Positions 16,188 to 25,651 are shown, numbered from the stretch's first letter. The stretch is DNA of 64,000 nt from Nostoc commune NIES-4072 (GCF_003113895.1 NZ_BDUD01000001.1:5638516-5702515); one strand, 5' to 3'. The notes: generated by a model not told the origin, from the letters alone. Numbers and translations are program-made.

Positions 16188-16586
16188 ATGAACATCCAAG
16201 AGTTATTAACTATTGCGGATAAAGTGGTATCGAAATCATCTGGCAGACACTTGACTGATTTACAAAGTGATTTGTTAAAAGCATCTTCTGAAAATCAGAC
16301 ATACGAACAGTTTGCCAACGATCGCGGCTACTGCCTCGATTATATAAAGAAGGATGTAGGGTCTACGTTATGGCAATTGCTATCTCAAGCATTAGGAGAG
16401 AAAGTTACAAAAAAGAACTTCCGCCAAGCGTTAGAACGATATCAACAGGCTGAAAAATTTGTGAGTTATGACGAAAAAGAAAAACAGCAATATTTTGGCA
16501 TCTACCTGATGTTTTGGCTTTTTAAGGAAGCACAGAAGAATTCGACAACCTTTGAGAATCGATACTACAGCATAGATGCCGAGTAA
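16188..16586 (+). CDS. Orphan VMAP/NB-ARC-type N-terminal domain protein
   Basis: A 132-aa protein whose first 85 residues look like the N-terminal helical (HTH-like) domain often found at the front of large cyanobacterial STAND/NB-ARC and vWA-MoxR-associated proteins: MNIQELLTIADKVVSKSSGRHLTDLQ, a YxxFANDRGYxxDYIKKDVGSTLWQLLSQALGE core, and the NFRxxLER end. Usually this is followed by an NTPase and repeat region, but here the frame stops at 16586 and the convergent uvrC begins at 16661. It may be a genuine small adaptor or the remnant of a larger defence- or signalling-type gene. I cannot tell which; no ATPase sequence follows. Confidence 0.68.
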   Translation: MNIQELLTIADKVVSKSSGRHLTDLQSDLLKASSENQTYEQFANDRGYCLDYIKKDVGSTLWQLLSQALGEKVTKKNFRQALERYQQAEKFVSYDEKEKQQYFGIYLMFWLFKEAQKNSTTFENRYYSIDAE

Positions 16587-16660
16587 TACTGCTGTCTTAG
16601 AATTCAAAACTTCACTAATTGAAAATTTCAAATACTTATGTCAGATGCTTTTGGGCCATA

Positions 16661-18544
16661 TCAAGAAGGATGAAAATAATCGTAAATTTCTTGAGCCAAA
16701 CGCGGGCCGATTCCTGGAACCTCAGCAAGTTGTGTGGGTGCAGCTTGCCTAATATAATCGACTGAGCGAAAATGCCCTAGCAGCTGCTTTTGTCGATGAT
16801 GTCCTAAGCCAGGAATTTCATCTAAACGCGATCGCTTCAATTTATCACTGCGTTGCTGACGATGAAAAGTCACTGCAAATCGGTGCGCTTCATCTCGCAA
16901 TCGCCGCAACAACTGCACCCCTGCTTGTTCTGAATCAGTTGTTAAGGGTTTAGATTCTCCCGGTAAAAAAATCTCTTCTCGCTGCTTCGCCAGACTCACA
17001 ACTCGCAAGTCTTCTAATAAATTCATCTCTTGCAAAACGGCAACAACTGATGATAACTGACCTTTACCACCGTCAATCATGATTAAATCAGGCCAATCTG
17101 GATTACCCAAACGTGACAACTGTGGATCGTCGCCATATTTACGGAACCGTCGCCCAATAACTTCAGCAAGACTAGCAAAATCATCTGAATGTCCCGCCGT
17201 CACCGTGGGATTTTTGATTTTGTAGTGGCGATAATGTTGTTTAGCGGGTAAACCGTCGATAAACACGACTTGCGAAGCTACTGCATTTGACCCTTGAATA
17301 TGAGAAATATCATAACCTTCGATGCGGTGGGGTACATCGGGTAAATCGAGAATTGCTGCTAAATCTTGCATCGCTTGGTCATTGCGATCGCCTAGTTTTT
17401 GCATTCTTTGCAATTCATACTGGGCATTTCGCTCTACCATCTCAATTAATTCTGCCTTAGTTTGCCGCAAAGGAGTCAAAATTGTGACTTTTTTCCCTTT
17501 GCGTTGAGTTAAGACATCCGCCAATATCTCGCTATCTGGTAAATCATGCTGTACCAAAATCTCTAAAGGTATTTCCACTGAGTCAGCAGTTTGGTAATGT
17601 TCCTCTAAAGCTCGTTGTAAAATAGCTCCTGGTTCTGCATGAGCATCCGCCACAAAGGCCAAGCGTCCTACCAATTGTCCAGCGCGAATCTGGAATAGTT
17701 GAATGCAGGCGTATTCTTCGTTGGCTGCCAGTGCGATCGCATCCCGCGAAACTGTATCATCTGGTAAGGAAACTTTTTGATTGGCTGTCAGCGACTTTAA
17801 CCCAGAAATTTGGTCACGAATCCGCGCTGCTGACTCAAAATTCAAGTTTTCAGCTGCTGCATTCATCTGTTGAGTCAAAATATCAATCAGTTCTTGAGTT
17901 CGCCCTTGAAAGACCATCGCTATTTTTTGCACAATTTTGCGATATTCTTCTGGTGAAATCATCTGTTGACAGACACCCGGACAACGCCCTAAATCATAAT
18001 TTAAGCAAGGACGGTCTTTGAAAAGTGGTTGAGGCCGTTGTCGCTGGGGAAAGATTCGCTTACACAGGCGGACAATTTCTCGTAAAAGACCAGCATCAGT
18101 ATAAGGCCCGTAAAATTTATCCTTTTCTTTGCCGAATTGACGTTTACGGGTAATAAAAATTCGCGGATAATCTTCTGACCAAGTGATGCAGAGATAGGGA
18201 TATTTTTTATCATCTTTGAGCAGCACGTTAAAGTATGGCTGGTGCTGCTTGATCAAATTTGCTTCTAGGGCTAAAGCTTCGGCTTCGGTATCAGTGACAA
18301 TGAATTCAATTTCTGCCACCAACTTCACCATCGTGGCGATGCGTTCACTCTTGTTGTAGCCATCCCGGAAATAGGAACGAACACGCGATCGCAACTTACG
18401 TGATTTACCTATATATATAATGCGATCGCTACTGTCCCGCATGAAATAAACCCCCGGTTCCGGTGGAATTTCGGCTAGACGATTTTCCAGTCGTTCTGGC
18501 TCTTTAAGCAGTGGTAATATTTGATTAGATATTGTCACAACCAA
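16661..18544 (-). CDS. uvrC: Excinuclease ABC subunit C
   Basis: UvrC, 627 aa, the nuclease of nucleotide excision repair that cuts on both sides of a lesion held by UvrB. In order: a GIY-YIG nuclease ([19 protein letters not shown]), a Cys cluster ([15 protein letters not shown]), a UvrB-binding UVR motif ([20 protein letters not shown]), a catalytic RNase H-like domain ([15 protein letters not shown]...MIDGGKGQL), and a tandem helix-hairpin-helix at the end ([26 protein letters not shown]). The length is normal. It is monocistronic. The start at 18544 gives a natural N-terminus. Confidence 0.96.
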   Translation of the reverse strand: MVVTISNQILPLLKEPERLENRLAEIPPEPGVYFMRDSSDRIIYIGKSRKLRSRVRSYFRDGYNKSERIATMVKLVAEIEFIVTDTEAEALALEANLIKQHQPYFNVLLKDDKKYPYLCITWSEDYPRIFITRKRQFGKEKDKFYGPYTDAGLLREIVRLCKRIFPQRQRPQPLFKDRPCLNYDLGRCPGVCQQMISPEEYRKIVQKIAMVFQGRTQELIDILTQQMNAAAENLNFESAARIRDQISGLKSLTANQKVSLPDDTVSRDAIALAANEEYACIQLFQIRAGQLVGRLAFVADAHAEPGAILQRALEEHYQTADSVEIPLEILVQHDLPDSEILADVLTQRKGKKVTILTPLRQTKAELIEMVERNAQYELQRMQKLGDRNDQAMQDLAAILDLPDVPHRIEGYDISHIQGSNAVASQVVFIDGLPAKQHYRHYKIKNPTVTAGHSDDFASLAEVIGRRFRKYGDDPQLSRLGNPDWPDLIMIDGGKGQLSSVVAVLQEMNLLEDLRVVSLAKQREEIFLPGESKPLTTDSEQAGVQLLRRLRDEAHRFAVTFHRQQRSDKLKRSRLDEIPGLGHHRQKQLLGHFRSVDYIRQAAPTQLAEVPGIGPRLAQEIYDYFHPS

Positions 18545-18581
18545 AATTAGGTAATCTTTCTCTATTTTAAGAAAAATTATT

Positions 18582-18674
18582 TAGGACTTACGCAAAAATT
18601 GCTAAAAAGCTTAATTTCTCGAACCGCCAAGACGCCAAGAGCGCCGAGAATTCGTAGAGTGTGCGTAAGTCCTA
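18582..18674. repeat. 93-bp element with 13-bp perfect inverted repeats
   Basis: It begins TAGGACTTACGCA and ends with the exact reverse complement. The interior includes a CCAAGACGCCAAGAGCGCCG segment. It is non-coding and consistent with a MITE. Confidence 0.85.
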
Positions 18675-18726
18675 TTATTTTTTCGTGCCGATTTAAAAAA
18701 GTATTTATCAAGTAAATGTAAAGTAG

Positions 18727-18837
18727 CTAGTACCGCAAGGCGGAAGTCAAAGGTCAAAAGTCAAAAGTCAAAAGGATTATGGAATCAGCTTTTTAGGGAT
18801 TTTAAATGGTTGCTCTATTTCCGCCGTAGCGTGCTAG
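18727..18837. repeat. MITE-like element family B, copy 2
   Basis: Ends CTAGTACCGCAAGGCGGAA and CCGCCGTAGCGTGCTAG. The interior holds three copies of the heptamer GTCAAAA. It is closely similar to 42970-43067 and inverted relative to 3597-3708. Confidence 0.85.
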
Positions 18838-19429
18838 GCTTTTAGTCTGCACAAAGAGAAGTATGTAGGCACTTCTGCGTTTTCTTGCAGGGTGGCTTAG
18901 TTTCCGAAGATAGCGGGCGCACCATCTCAATTAACATGACTTGGGGCAAAATCCCTTTGTTAAAGGTAGACAACACTACTGATAGTGCTTCATGTCGTTA
19001 AATTTGATTACTTGGTTTGTCATCCAAACCCTGTAGACACCCATTAGCGCAGTGGCACGTTAGCCTAGCGGGGCAAAGCCCAGTCCAATTTCGTGTTTTT
19101 TTGAAATTCTCAGAATATAAACTTGGCTTTTTGAATTTATAATTAGCATTTTAAAATCAACAGTTATTTATTATTCCAAAATTATTTATTATAAAAACTA
19201 TTTTTTCTTCATCTTGTTAAAATTATCTTTTTATTATTAAAAGGAATTAAAATTTTTACTATTGCTTATATAAATATTAGGCAAAATTAGACAAAATTTA
19301 TTCTTAAACAAGATTTTTGGATTTCATTTGAACTGATAATATTAAGCGATTTAACGGATTTAGGAAGTTAAATTTACGAATATCATTAGAAATATAGCCA
19401 TTACAATCAATTCAGGCAATAGTTAAAGT

Positions 19430-19609
19430 ATGAATCTGCAAGAGTTTGAAGGTCAATACCGGGAAGCTATGGCTGAAACGCTCAATGATCTGCAAACAGC
19501 AGCTTTGTTGTTAGCGCAATTACAGCATAAAATTTCAAAAATTGGCAGTTCTGTACAACATATTAGTGAACGAGTTGAAGAGTTTATTGCAGACCAAAAA
19601 GCTGAATAA
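19430..19609 (+). CDS. Small coiled-coil protein (59 aa)
   Basis: An ATG at 19430 opens a 59-residue frame to the TAA at 19607-19609. The sequence (MNLQEFEGQYREAMAETLND, then heptad-like LLLAQLQHKIS) is helical, acidic and rich in Gln and Glu, and shows a coiled-coil pattern over residues about 12-55. Its composition is unlike the AT-rich surroundings, which supports it as a real gene. It ends 21 bp from the stop of the response-regulator gene on the opposite strand. No family was recognised and no function is claimed. Confidence 0.6.
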   Translation: MNLQEFEGQYREAMAETLNDLQTAALLLAQLQHKISKIGSSVQHISERVEEFIADQKAE

Positions 19610-19630
19610 AGGCACGCCCAGTAGAAAAGT

Positions 19631-20053
19631 TTATTTGTGGCAGCAAGTCAACTCTTCTTCAATCGTAAGTATAAGATCCTTGAGTTTTATAGGTTTGACA
19701 AAATAGCTGCGTGCGCCCAAACTTAGAGCTAGTTCTTGATCCGCTTTAAAAGCAAAAGCTGAAACCACAATAATAGGTATTTTTGACAAATCAGGTTTTT
19801 CCTGGACTTGTTTTAAAAGTGAATAACCGTCAACATCCGGCAATTTCAAGTCTAATAACATTAAATCTGGCTGAAATTTTTCTATAGTCGAGAAAAAAGT
19901 AGAGCCTTCTGATAAGCTTTCGACATCGTACCCACAGTAAATTAGATAGTCACTCAGTAATAATCTATTGAGATAATGGTCTTCAACTAGCAAAATTCGT
20001 TTAACTTTCTGTGACTGCAATGGCTGATCTATATTGAATAATTGTGTTGTCAT
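19631..20053 (-). CDS. Single-domain response regulator (CheY-like)
   Basis: A 140-aa receiver domain. The acidic pocket (LLVEDH), phosphorylatable Asp (LMLLDLKLPDVDG, near residue 63), Thr/Ser position (PIIVVSAFA) and the conserved Lys in FVKPIKLKDL are all present. There is no output domain, so it must act by protein contact, as in phosphorelays. No histidine kinase is adjacent; the two kinases at 32-35 kb are on the other strand and distant. The N-terminal 15 residues before KRILLVED may be extra. It is monocistronic. Confidence 0.9.
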   Translation of the reverse strand: MTTQLFNIDQPLQSQKVKRILLVEDHYLNRLLLSDYLIYCGYDVESLSEGSTFFSTIEKFQPDLMLLDLKLPDVDGYSLLKQVQEKPDLSKIPIIVVSAFAFKADQELALSLGARSYFVKPIKLKDLILTIEEELTCCHK

Positions 20054-20485
20054 TGCTACCTATTATTTGATTATCTTTAAAACCAAACTATTATTAACAT
20101 ATACGAAAAGCCTAGTGTATTTAAACTGTAAAACCAAGAGAAATTTGATTTATGTAATCTAGTAAAAGATATAAACAAATTAAATTTAGCTACACTCTAA
20201 TACTTCAAAATTAGTATATCAGATAATAACTTAAGCTTTTGGTTTTTAAATTATAGTTCAGATAAACAGCTACTTTTAAAAATTGGATTATCCAAGCCTT
20301 ATTAGTAAAACTATTTAAGTAATACTATGCTAATTCATAGCATTAAACAAAATATCTATTACAAATTTATTGGTAGAGGCATATAGCTGTAAACCCTTAT
20401 AATCGATTAATTTGTGTGCAAATATTTTTATAAACAGTATAACCTAGAAGCTTAAATAAGCTTATAACTTGAAGGAAGTATTCAT
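20054..20485. other. AT-rich intergenic region
   Basis: Sequence of low complexity, mostly A and T. I see no gene, repeat or convincing promoter. Confidence 0.5.
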
Positions 20486-20511
20486 AAAAAAAGGGAGGTG
20501 TTAGCTCCCTT
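20486..20511 (-). terminator. Rho-independent terminator of the PEP-CTERM gene
   Basis: On the minus strand AAGGGAG-CTAACAC-CTCCCTT is followed by a T-run, directly behind the PEP-CTERM protein gene. Confidence 0.85.
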
Positions 20512-20539
20512 ACCTATTTGTAGTTTTGAACCCGCAATC

Positions 20540-21445
20540 TTAAATAGATGCTTTTTTAAACTTGCGTTGAGTAACAAACACACCAGCAACACCCAACAGA
20601 CCAAGCATTACGGATGGTTCTGGGACTGCTGCGGGAGGTACACCTTTGATAGTGACTTCATAATTACCACTATGGGATATGTGATCGCTTAGTTCAAGTA
20701 AACCAGAGTTGGTAGCTTTAAAGCTATACAAGTAATCAGTTTTGCCGTCATAAGTGTATTTGACAATTTCACTTGCTTGTAATGAAGGTGGAAGTAGCTT
20801 AGATAGGTTAGACGGCAATCCTAGAAGGGGTATTATAAGGGGTGTGGCATTTAAGTGACCTGCTAAACCAATACTAATTAAACCACTAGTGTCATCTTGA
20901 TTGACATAGGAAATATTCGGGTCACTAAAGCGTTGAAATCCCCCATTTGTAAGAAAGCTGTTAAACAAAGTCTGTTGAGTGTAGCCGGACGCAGCGAGTA
21001 AAGTACTAATGGTACTATTAGAATTTAGAGCCTGGTTAAACCAGGTGTTAGCTAAGTTATTTAATCCATACGTCGTAGTTGTTTGACCGACTCCAAACCA
21101 GTCATCAGAAGTAAGGCTGCTTAGAGTCAGGGTTTTCCCGCCGATTGTACCTGTCAAGGTGGTGTTTTTGGTAAAATCAAAACCAGCTTGTTCACTACTA
21201 GCAGCTAGCTCCACATTTCCAGTGGGACTGGCGGCGTTACCACTTAGAACTTTTTGTACATTTTCACTAGTATTTGCTACTGTGAAGGTATTTGTAGCAT
21301 TGGAATCATAGACTAAATAATCACTGGCTGCTGTTCCACCAATAGTAGCACCGATGAGCGTTCCAGCCTGGGCTGGTACAGTGACAACGCTCACACCAAT
21401 AGCCATTGAGGCACCAATTAAAAGTTTCTGAAAAGTCATTTTCAT
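20540..21445 (-). CDS. PEP-CTERM sorting-domain exported protein
   Basis: A 301-aa secreted protein with a signal peptide (LLIGASMAIGVSVVTVPAQA) and a C-terminal sorting signal: VPEPSVMLGLLGVAG, a short hydrophobic stretch, then QRKFKKAS. PEP-CTERM tails are recognised by exosortase and mark exported, often surface-associated proteins. The middle (residues about 30-270) is Thr/Ser/Asn-rich and beta-like, with many repeated Leu/Thr stretches. It resembles the cyanobacterial NF038130-type PEP-CTERM proteins that start with a TLIGATIGGTA-like segment. The exosortase gene is not in this window. The precise function is unknown. Confidence 0.88.
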   Translation of the reverse strand: MKMTFQKLLIGASMAIGVSVVTVPAQAGTLIGATIGGTAASDYLVYDSNATNTFTVANTSENVQKVLSGNAASPTGNVELAASSEQAGFDFTKNTTLTGTIGGKTLTLSSLTSDDWFGVGQTTTTYGLNNLANTWFNQALNSNSTISTLLAASGYTQQTLFNSFLTNGGFQRFSDPNISYVNQDDTSGLISIGLAGHLNATPLIIPLLGLPSNLSKLLPPSLQASEIVKYTYDGKTDYLYSFKATNSGLLELSDHISHSGNYEVTIKGVPPAAVPEPSVMLGLLGVAGVFVTQRKFKKASI

Positions 21446-21860
21446 TTTTTCAAGTCTCTGTCAGTTTGGAAGTTAAGTTTTAAACTACTGCCGTTTCTAA
21501 GCTTGGGCTGTCTTGACTACAGGCTTTTTGGCAATACAACTCTTTAAAAGTGCCACCTGCATTCTTAGAAATTTTTGGTATCTGAGCGTACAAACCAAGT
21601 TTAAGAAACGGGGAGACTTGATTGGGTAAAGTTCCTGCTGTTATCAATAAAAAGATGACGAATCTTTTGATGTTATTTTACGTCTTATTACGTAATATGA
21701 TAATTTTCAATAGTTTAAAAAAAACAACTAAATAATTTCCAATTCAGTATAGTACGGTTATTCGTAAGAACGCAAAAATGTGCGCCACTACCTCTAGGGC
21801 GCGTGTTATATTCATAGACTTTGCTACAAAAAATTTTTGGTGTTGAGCTTGAGAAGAAAT
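21446..21860. other. Intergenic region, no gene seen
   Basis: The upstream region of the PEP-CTERM gene and downstream side of the aminotransferase. A palindromic TTACGTCTTATTACGTAA-like segment lies near 21678. No coding sequence or clear operator was recognised. Confidence 0.5.
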
Positions 21861-23111
21861 TCAATAAAGGAACTGGGCAATTCTTTCCACAGCAGTTTCT
21901 AACAAAAGTGGCTCATGCACCAAGGCAAAACGGACATATCCTTCTCCAGATTTGCCAAAGCCAGCGCCTGGGGAGACTGCTACACCAGTTTGTTTGACTA
22001 GCTGGGTACAAAATTCGATGGAGTTTTGACTCCAGTGTGAGGGCAGTTTTGCCCAGATGTACATTGTGGCCTGGGGAGTGGGAACATTCCAGCCAATGCG
22101 GTGTAAAGCAGTGATGAAAGCATCACGGCGCTGCTGGAAGGTAGCAACAGCAGATTTTACCCCAAGTTGAGGGCCAGTTAGAGCTGCGATCGCACCATTC
22201 AAAATCCCCCGATACTGATTAAAATCAACGGCAGCTTTTACCTGACGTAAGGCGTTAATTAACTCGGCATTACCGATGGCGTAGCCAATGCGGAAGCCGC
22301 CCATATTGTAGGACTTGGAAAGGGTGAAAAATTCAATAGAGACGCTTTTATCTGGATCAGCTTGCAGAATTGAAGAGGCTAGGGATTGGGTATTAAGAAT
22401 TGGGGATTGGGAAAGATTTTTTCTATTTCTTAATTCCCAGTCCCCAGTCCCCAATCCCCAGTCTCCACTCTCTCCAAATACCAAATCTACGTAGGGGAAA
22501 TCGTGAACCAGCACAAGATTGTGTTCTTGACAAAAGGCGACAGCTTCTTGGAAGAAAGATAAAGGAGCGATCGCAGCTGTAGGATTGTGAGGATAACTTA
22601 ATACCATCATCCGCGACTGAGCCAAGACTGGGACAGGAATATCAGCAAACACTGGTAAAAAATCGTTTTCTGCTCGTAGTGGCATCGGGTAGATTTGACC
22701 ACTGGCTAGGTAGACTCCCCCCGCATGGGAGGGATAACCTGGATCGAGCAATAGGGCAAAATCCCCTGGATTGAGTATTGCTAAGGGTAAATGGGCAGTA
22801 CCTTCTTGAGAACCAATTAGAGGTAGTACCTCAGTTTGAGGATCGACTTTGATGCCAAATTTTTGTTCGTACCAGTTGGCCGCGGCTTCACGAAACCCAA
22901 GAGTTCCGTTAAACAACAGATAGCCGTGGGTACTGCGATCGTGGAGAGATTGGGCGATCGCCTCAATCACATGTGCCTGGGCGGGTAAATCAGAAGACCC
23001 CAGTGACAAATCAATTATTTGTTGTCCACCGGCCAAAGCGATCGCCTTGGCTTTGTCCATATCGGCAAATACATTAGATTGCAGGGGTTGTAAACGCTTT
23101 GCAAATTGCAT
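21861..23111 (-). CDS. PLP-dependent aminotransferase, class I/II
   Basis: A 416-aa aminotransferase of the AspC/DapL-like type. The pyridoxal-phosphate lysine lies in SKSYNMGGFRIGYA (near residue 265), and the substrate arginine region is at the C-terminus (GEGYVRFAL). N-terminal features include DLSLGSSDLPA and an IGSQEGTAHLPLAILNPGD cofactor loop. The exact substrate is uncertain: LL-diaminopimelate and aspartate are both annotated for such cyanobacterial homologues. The start is set at 23111 (MQFAKRL) because the ten residues before it come from a heptamer array. About 30 residues (GDWGLGTGDW onward, to NTQSLA) derive from a repeat inserted in frame at 22379-22470. Confidence 0.88.
   Translation of the reverse strand: MQFAKRLQPLQSNVFADMDKAKAIALAGGQQIIDLSLGSSDLPAQAHVIEAIAQSLHDRSTHGYLLFNGTLGFREAAANWYEQKFGIKVDPQTEVLPLIGSQEGTAHLPLAILNPGDFALLLDPGYPSHAGGVYLASGQIYPMPLRAENDFLPVFADIPVPVLAQSRMMVLSYPHNPTAAIAPLSFFQEAVAFCQEHNLVLVHDFPYVDLVFGESGDWGLGTGDWELRNRKNLSQSPILNTQSLASSILQADPDKSVSIEFFTLSKSYNMGGFRIGYAIGNAELINALRQVKAAVDFNQYRGILNGAIAALTGPQLGVKSAVATFQQRRDAFITALHRIGWNVPTPQATMYIWAKLPSHWSQNSIEFCTQLVKQTGVAVSPGAGFGKSGEGYVRFALVHEPLLLETAVERIAQFLY
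22379..22470. repeat. Palindromic heptamer element inside coding sequence
   Basis: A G-rich arm (GGGATTGGG type) and a C-rich arm (CCCAGTCCCCAGTCCCC type) flank a short AT centre, all within the aminotransferase gene and without breaking the frame. A very similar element lies in the flavoprotein gene at 51838-51913. Confidence 0.75.
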
Positions 23112-23240
23112 GTTAGTCACTTGTCCTTTGTCATTTGTCATTTGTCATTTATCCTTTGTCCTTTGTCAAATGACCAATACAACTTTTGGAGAGGCTACGC
23201 CAAGGGCAACGCTCAGTACAAGTGAGCAATGACCAATGAC
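23112..23240. repeat. TCATTTG heptamer array between genes
   Basis: Repeats of GTCATTT and GACCAAT type lie between thioredoxin and the aminotransferase, with a GC-rich dispersed-repeat fragment near 23190. Confidence 0.7.
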
Positions 23241-23246
23241 CAATGA

Positions 23247-23582
23247 CTAATTATTATTTAAGTGGGTATCTAAAAGTTCGAGTAATTTATCTTTACCGAT
23301 GACTCCCTCGGTCGATATCAAAACTTCCTGGCCTTGAAATAGTCTGAGGGCGGGTACACCTTCCACTTGGTACTGCTTAACAGTGAGTGGGTTAGGGTCA
23401 ATTTCCATTTTAACGACTTTGAGGCGATCGCTATATTTGCTAGCAGCTGAGTTAATCAGGGGGGACATTAATTGACAAGGCCCACACCAGGAAGCCCAAA
23501 AGTAAACTAATACAGGCTGTTCAGCTTTTAATACTTCTGTTTCAAACTCAGCATCAGTTATGGTGATTACAGCCTTACTCAT
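23247..23582 (-). CDS. Thioredoxin-family protein
   Basis: A 111-aa thioredoxin with the active-site motif WCGPC (residues 32-36) preceded by YFWAS, and the cis-proline segment VEGVPALRLF. It reduces protein disulfides; targets are not identifiable from sequence. I chose the start at 23582 (MSKAVITITDAEF) since the frame to 23621 adds unlikely residues. A terminator separates it from the upstream Vipp1 gene, so it probably has its own promoter in the gap. Confidence 0.92.
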   Translation of the reverse strand: MSKAVITITDAEFETEVLKAEQPVLVYFWASWCGPCQLMSPLINSAASKYSDRLKVVKMEIDPNPLTVKQYQVEGVPALRLFQGQEVLISTEGVIGKDKLLELLDTHLNNN

Positions 23583-23701
23583 TGCAGTCTCCATCAGGTG
23601 GCGATCAAAGTTGGCACACACAATACTTTATCCCAAAGTCGTCAATAGTTTATAGTCAATAATTCATAGTTATTTTGACTGTTAACTATTGACTAATGAT
23701 G

Positions 23702-23729
23702 TAAAATCCCACAACCAACAGGTGTGGGA
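23702..23729 (-). terminator. Terminator behind the Vipp1 gene
   Basis: On the minus strand TCCCACA-loop-TGTGGGA is followed by TTTTAC; it lies between the Vipp1-like gene and thioredoxin. Confidence 0.75.
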
Positions 23730-23756
23730 CTAGCTCAAATAAGTTTTCTGCCAATT

Positions 23757-24533
23757 TTACAATTGATCCAATTGCTTGCGTAGAGAATCCAACTCGGCAT
23801 CAACCACTTCATTAGATTTAGGAGCAGTGGTTTCTTGTTGCGGTGGCAGTTGCGCTTGATTTTGTGGAGTAGCGGATGGTAACATTTGCGCTTTTAAAGC
23901 TGCCAATTCATCATCAACATCGCTACCACCTTCCAATTGGGCAAATTGGGTTTCTAAATCTGCACCTGCTAACTCTCCTAGTGCCTGGGCCCGGGATTCT
24001 TGCATCAAGACTTTTTCTTCCATCCGCTCGAAGGCAGCCATTGCACTGCTGGTATTCATCCCACGCACCATGCCTTGAAGTTGCTCTTGGGCTTTGGCAG
24101 TGGTGATCCTAGCTCTAAGCATTTCTTTCTTGGTTTTAGCTTCAGAAATCTTGCTTTCCAGCTGGATTAAGTTGCGTTTGAGGGTTTCAACTTGAGTGCT
24201 TTGAGTGTCCAAACTAGCTTTGAGGGCGGCGCTGGTGTCCGTATAAGTCTTTTTGCGCTCTAGAGCTTGCCTAGCTAGGTTCTCATCACCTTTTTGCAGC
24301 GCCAGTTGGGCATTGCGTTGCCACTTATTGATTTCATTTTGGGCATCATTATACTGTTTCTCACTGCGTTTTTGGGAGGCGATCGCCTGTGCTACTCCCT
24401 GACGCAGCTGCACCAAGTCTTCCTGCATTTCCAGGATGGCTTGTTCTAGCATTTTTTCGGGGTCTTCGGCTTTGTTAACTAGGTCGTTGAGGTTAGAACT
24501 AACTACTCGCCTAATGCGATCGAATAATCCCAT
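23757..24533 (-). CDS. vipp1: Vipp1/IM30 membrane-remodelling protein
   Basis: A 258-aa PspA/IM30-family protein (MGLFDRIRRVVSSNLNDLV start). It is almost wholly helical coiled coil (residues about 25-190) with the conserved ILEMQEDLVQLRQGVAQAIA segment. After about residue 215 it has a Pro/Gln-rich linker and a final helix (VVDAELDSLRKQLDQL), the C-terminal extension that separates Vipp1 from PspA. Vipp1 forms ESCRT-III-like oligomers needed for thylakoid membrane maintenance. The shorter paralogue lies upstream on the same strand about 370 bp away, so this pair is the usual PspA/Vipp1 duplication. Confidence 0.9.
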   Translation of the reverse strand: MGLFDRIRRVVSSNLNDLVNKAEDPEKMLEQAILEMQEDLVQLRQGVAQAIASQKRSEKQYNDAQNEINKWQRNAQLALQKGDENLARQALERKKTYTDTSAALKASLDTQSTQVETLKRNLIQLESKISEAKTKKEMLRARITTAKAQEQLQGMVRGMNTSSAMAAFERMEEKVLMQESRAQALGELAGADLETQFAQLEGGSDVDDELAALKAQMLPSATPQNQAQLPPQQETTAPKSNEVVDAELDSLRKQLDQL

Positions 24534-24907
24534 AACTTTGTTTTTCCTTGTTTGGTTTACGCTTTTTGTTGGACAGTGAGCTTTTTTATTTTTTAATAGC
24601 TACCTATTTCAATGTAATCTTTCCGGTTTGAATCAGTATCTTCTAACAACTCTTAATTGTTAAGATATCTCCAAAGAGGGGTAATTAGCAGAACTTCAAC
24701 CAAGAGGTAGGGGGCAGGGGGCAGGGAGCAGGGGGCAGGGAGCAGGGAAGATACAAAAGAATTGGATTCGCCCTCGCCTGTTCCATTACCTTCCCGCTCT
24801 TTACGATAACCATATTTGCTTGAGTGGGAAATTCAGACCCATGTTCTCTCCCTCATTCCACGAAAGTTCTTGATGGGATCATTTCCCCCTGCCCCCTTGC
24901 CTGTTTT
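24534..24907. other. Intergenic region with GGGGGCA heptamer array
   Basis: Carries a purine-rich array (GCAGGGG/GCAGGGA units) at about 24708-24750 and the likely promoter of the Vipp1 gene. No gene was recognised. Confidence 0.6.
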
Positions 24908-25618
24908 TCAAGAGTCCTGAGTTTTGGATAACTGCTGTTGGGGAGGCTGTGTGTTTTCTGCCCCGTTTAAGACCTGCACCTTCATCGCTGCCAATTCGGC
25001 ATCTACATTAGTAGATTCCAAGGAAGTAAATTGTGTTTCCAAGTCGTCGCTACTGAGTTGAGCTATTGCTTCTGATTTAGCTTCTATCTGTAAAACTTTT
25101 TCTTCCATGCGCTCAAAGGCATTCAGACTGCTGGTGGCAGAAACTCCGCCGAGCATTTCTTGAAGGCGATAAGACGCTTCGGCAGAACGGGCGCGAGCAA
25201 TATACATATCTTTTTTTGTTTTCGCCTCGGAAATTTTTAACTCTAGTGATCGCATATCCTTTTTTAGCCTAGCGACTATCTCGTTTTGCTGCTCTATCTG
25301 GGAAAACAGGGCTGTAGCGGTTTCTTTATAGGCTTGGCGCTTAGTCAAAGCTTCCCGTGCTAGAGGTTCGCTGCCTTGTTGCAGGGCCATTTGGGCGCGG
25401 CGATACCATTCTTCTGTTTGAGACTGAGCGGCGGCGGTCTGCCGTTCGGTGCGTTTTTGGGTAGCGATGGCTTGTGCTACACCCTGCCGCAACCGCACTA
25501 GATTTTCCTGCATTTCTAGGACAGTTTGCTCCAGAATCTTTTCTGGTTCTTCTGCACCGCCGATAAAACTATTAAGATTAGCTCGAATCACCCGCAGGAT
25601 ACGCTTGATTAATGCCAT
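24908..25618 (-). CDS. pspA: PspA/IM30-family protein
   Basis: A 236-aa coiled-coil protein of the PspA/IM30 family (MALIKRILRVIRANLNSFI start; VLEMQENLVRLRQGVAQAIA motif). It aligns with the Vipp1 protein along its whole core but ends in a short Gln/Pro-rich tail, without the extra C-terminal helix, so it is the PspA type. The family responds to membrane stress by coating damaged bilayers. Two near-identical 35-base segments 60 bp apart precede it (25652-25746), and one or both may carry its promoter. Confidence 0.85.
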   Translation of the reverse strand: MALIKRILRVIRANLNSFIGGAEEPEKILEQTVLEMQENLVRLRQGVAQAIATQKRTERQTAAAQSQTEEWYRRAQMALQQGSEPLAREALTKRQAYKETATALFSQIEQQNEIVARLKKDMRSLELKISEAKTKKDMYIARARSAEASYRLQEMLGGVSATSSLNAFERMEEKVLQIEAKSEAIAQLSSDDLETQFTSLESTNVDAELAAMKVQVLNGAENTQPPQQQLSKTQDS

Positions 25619-25651
25619 GTCGGCTCTCCATTCACGAAACCCGGTAATGAT

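Larger units (their letters stand above)
18545..19429. other. Intergenic region with two MITE-like elements
   Basis: Holds the 93-bp element at 18582-18674 and the family B element at 18727-18837. Some 500 bases of AT-rich sequence without a recognisable gene lead to the 59-aa gene at 19430. Confidence 0.6.
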
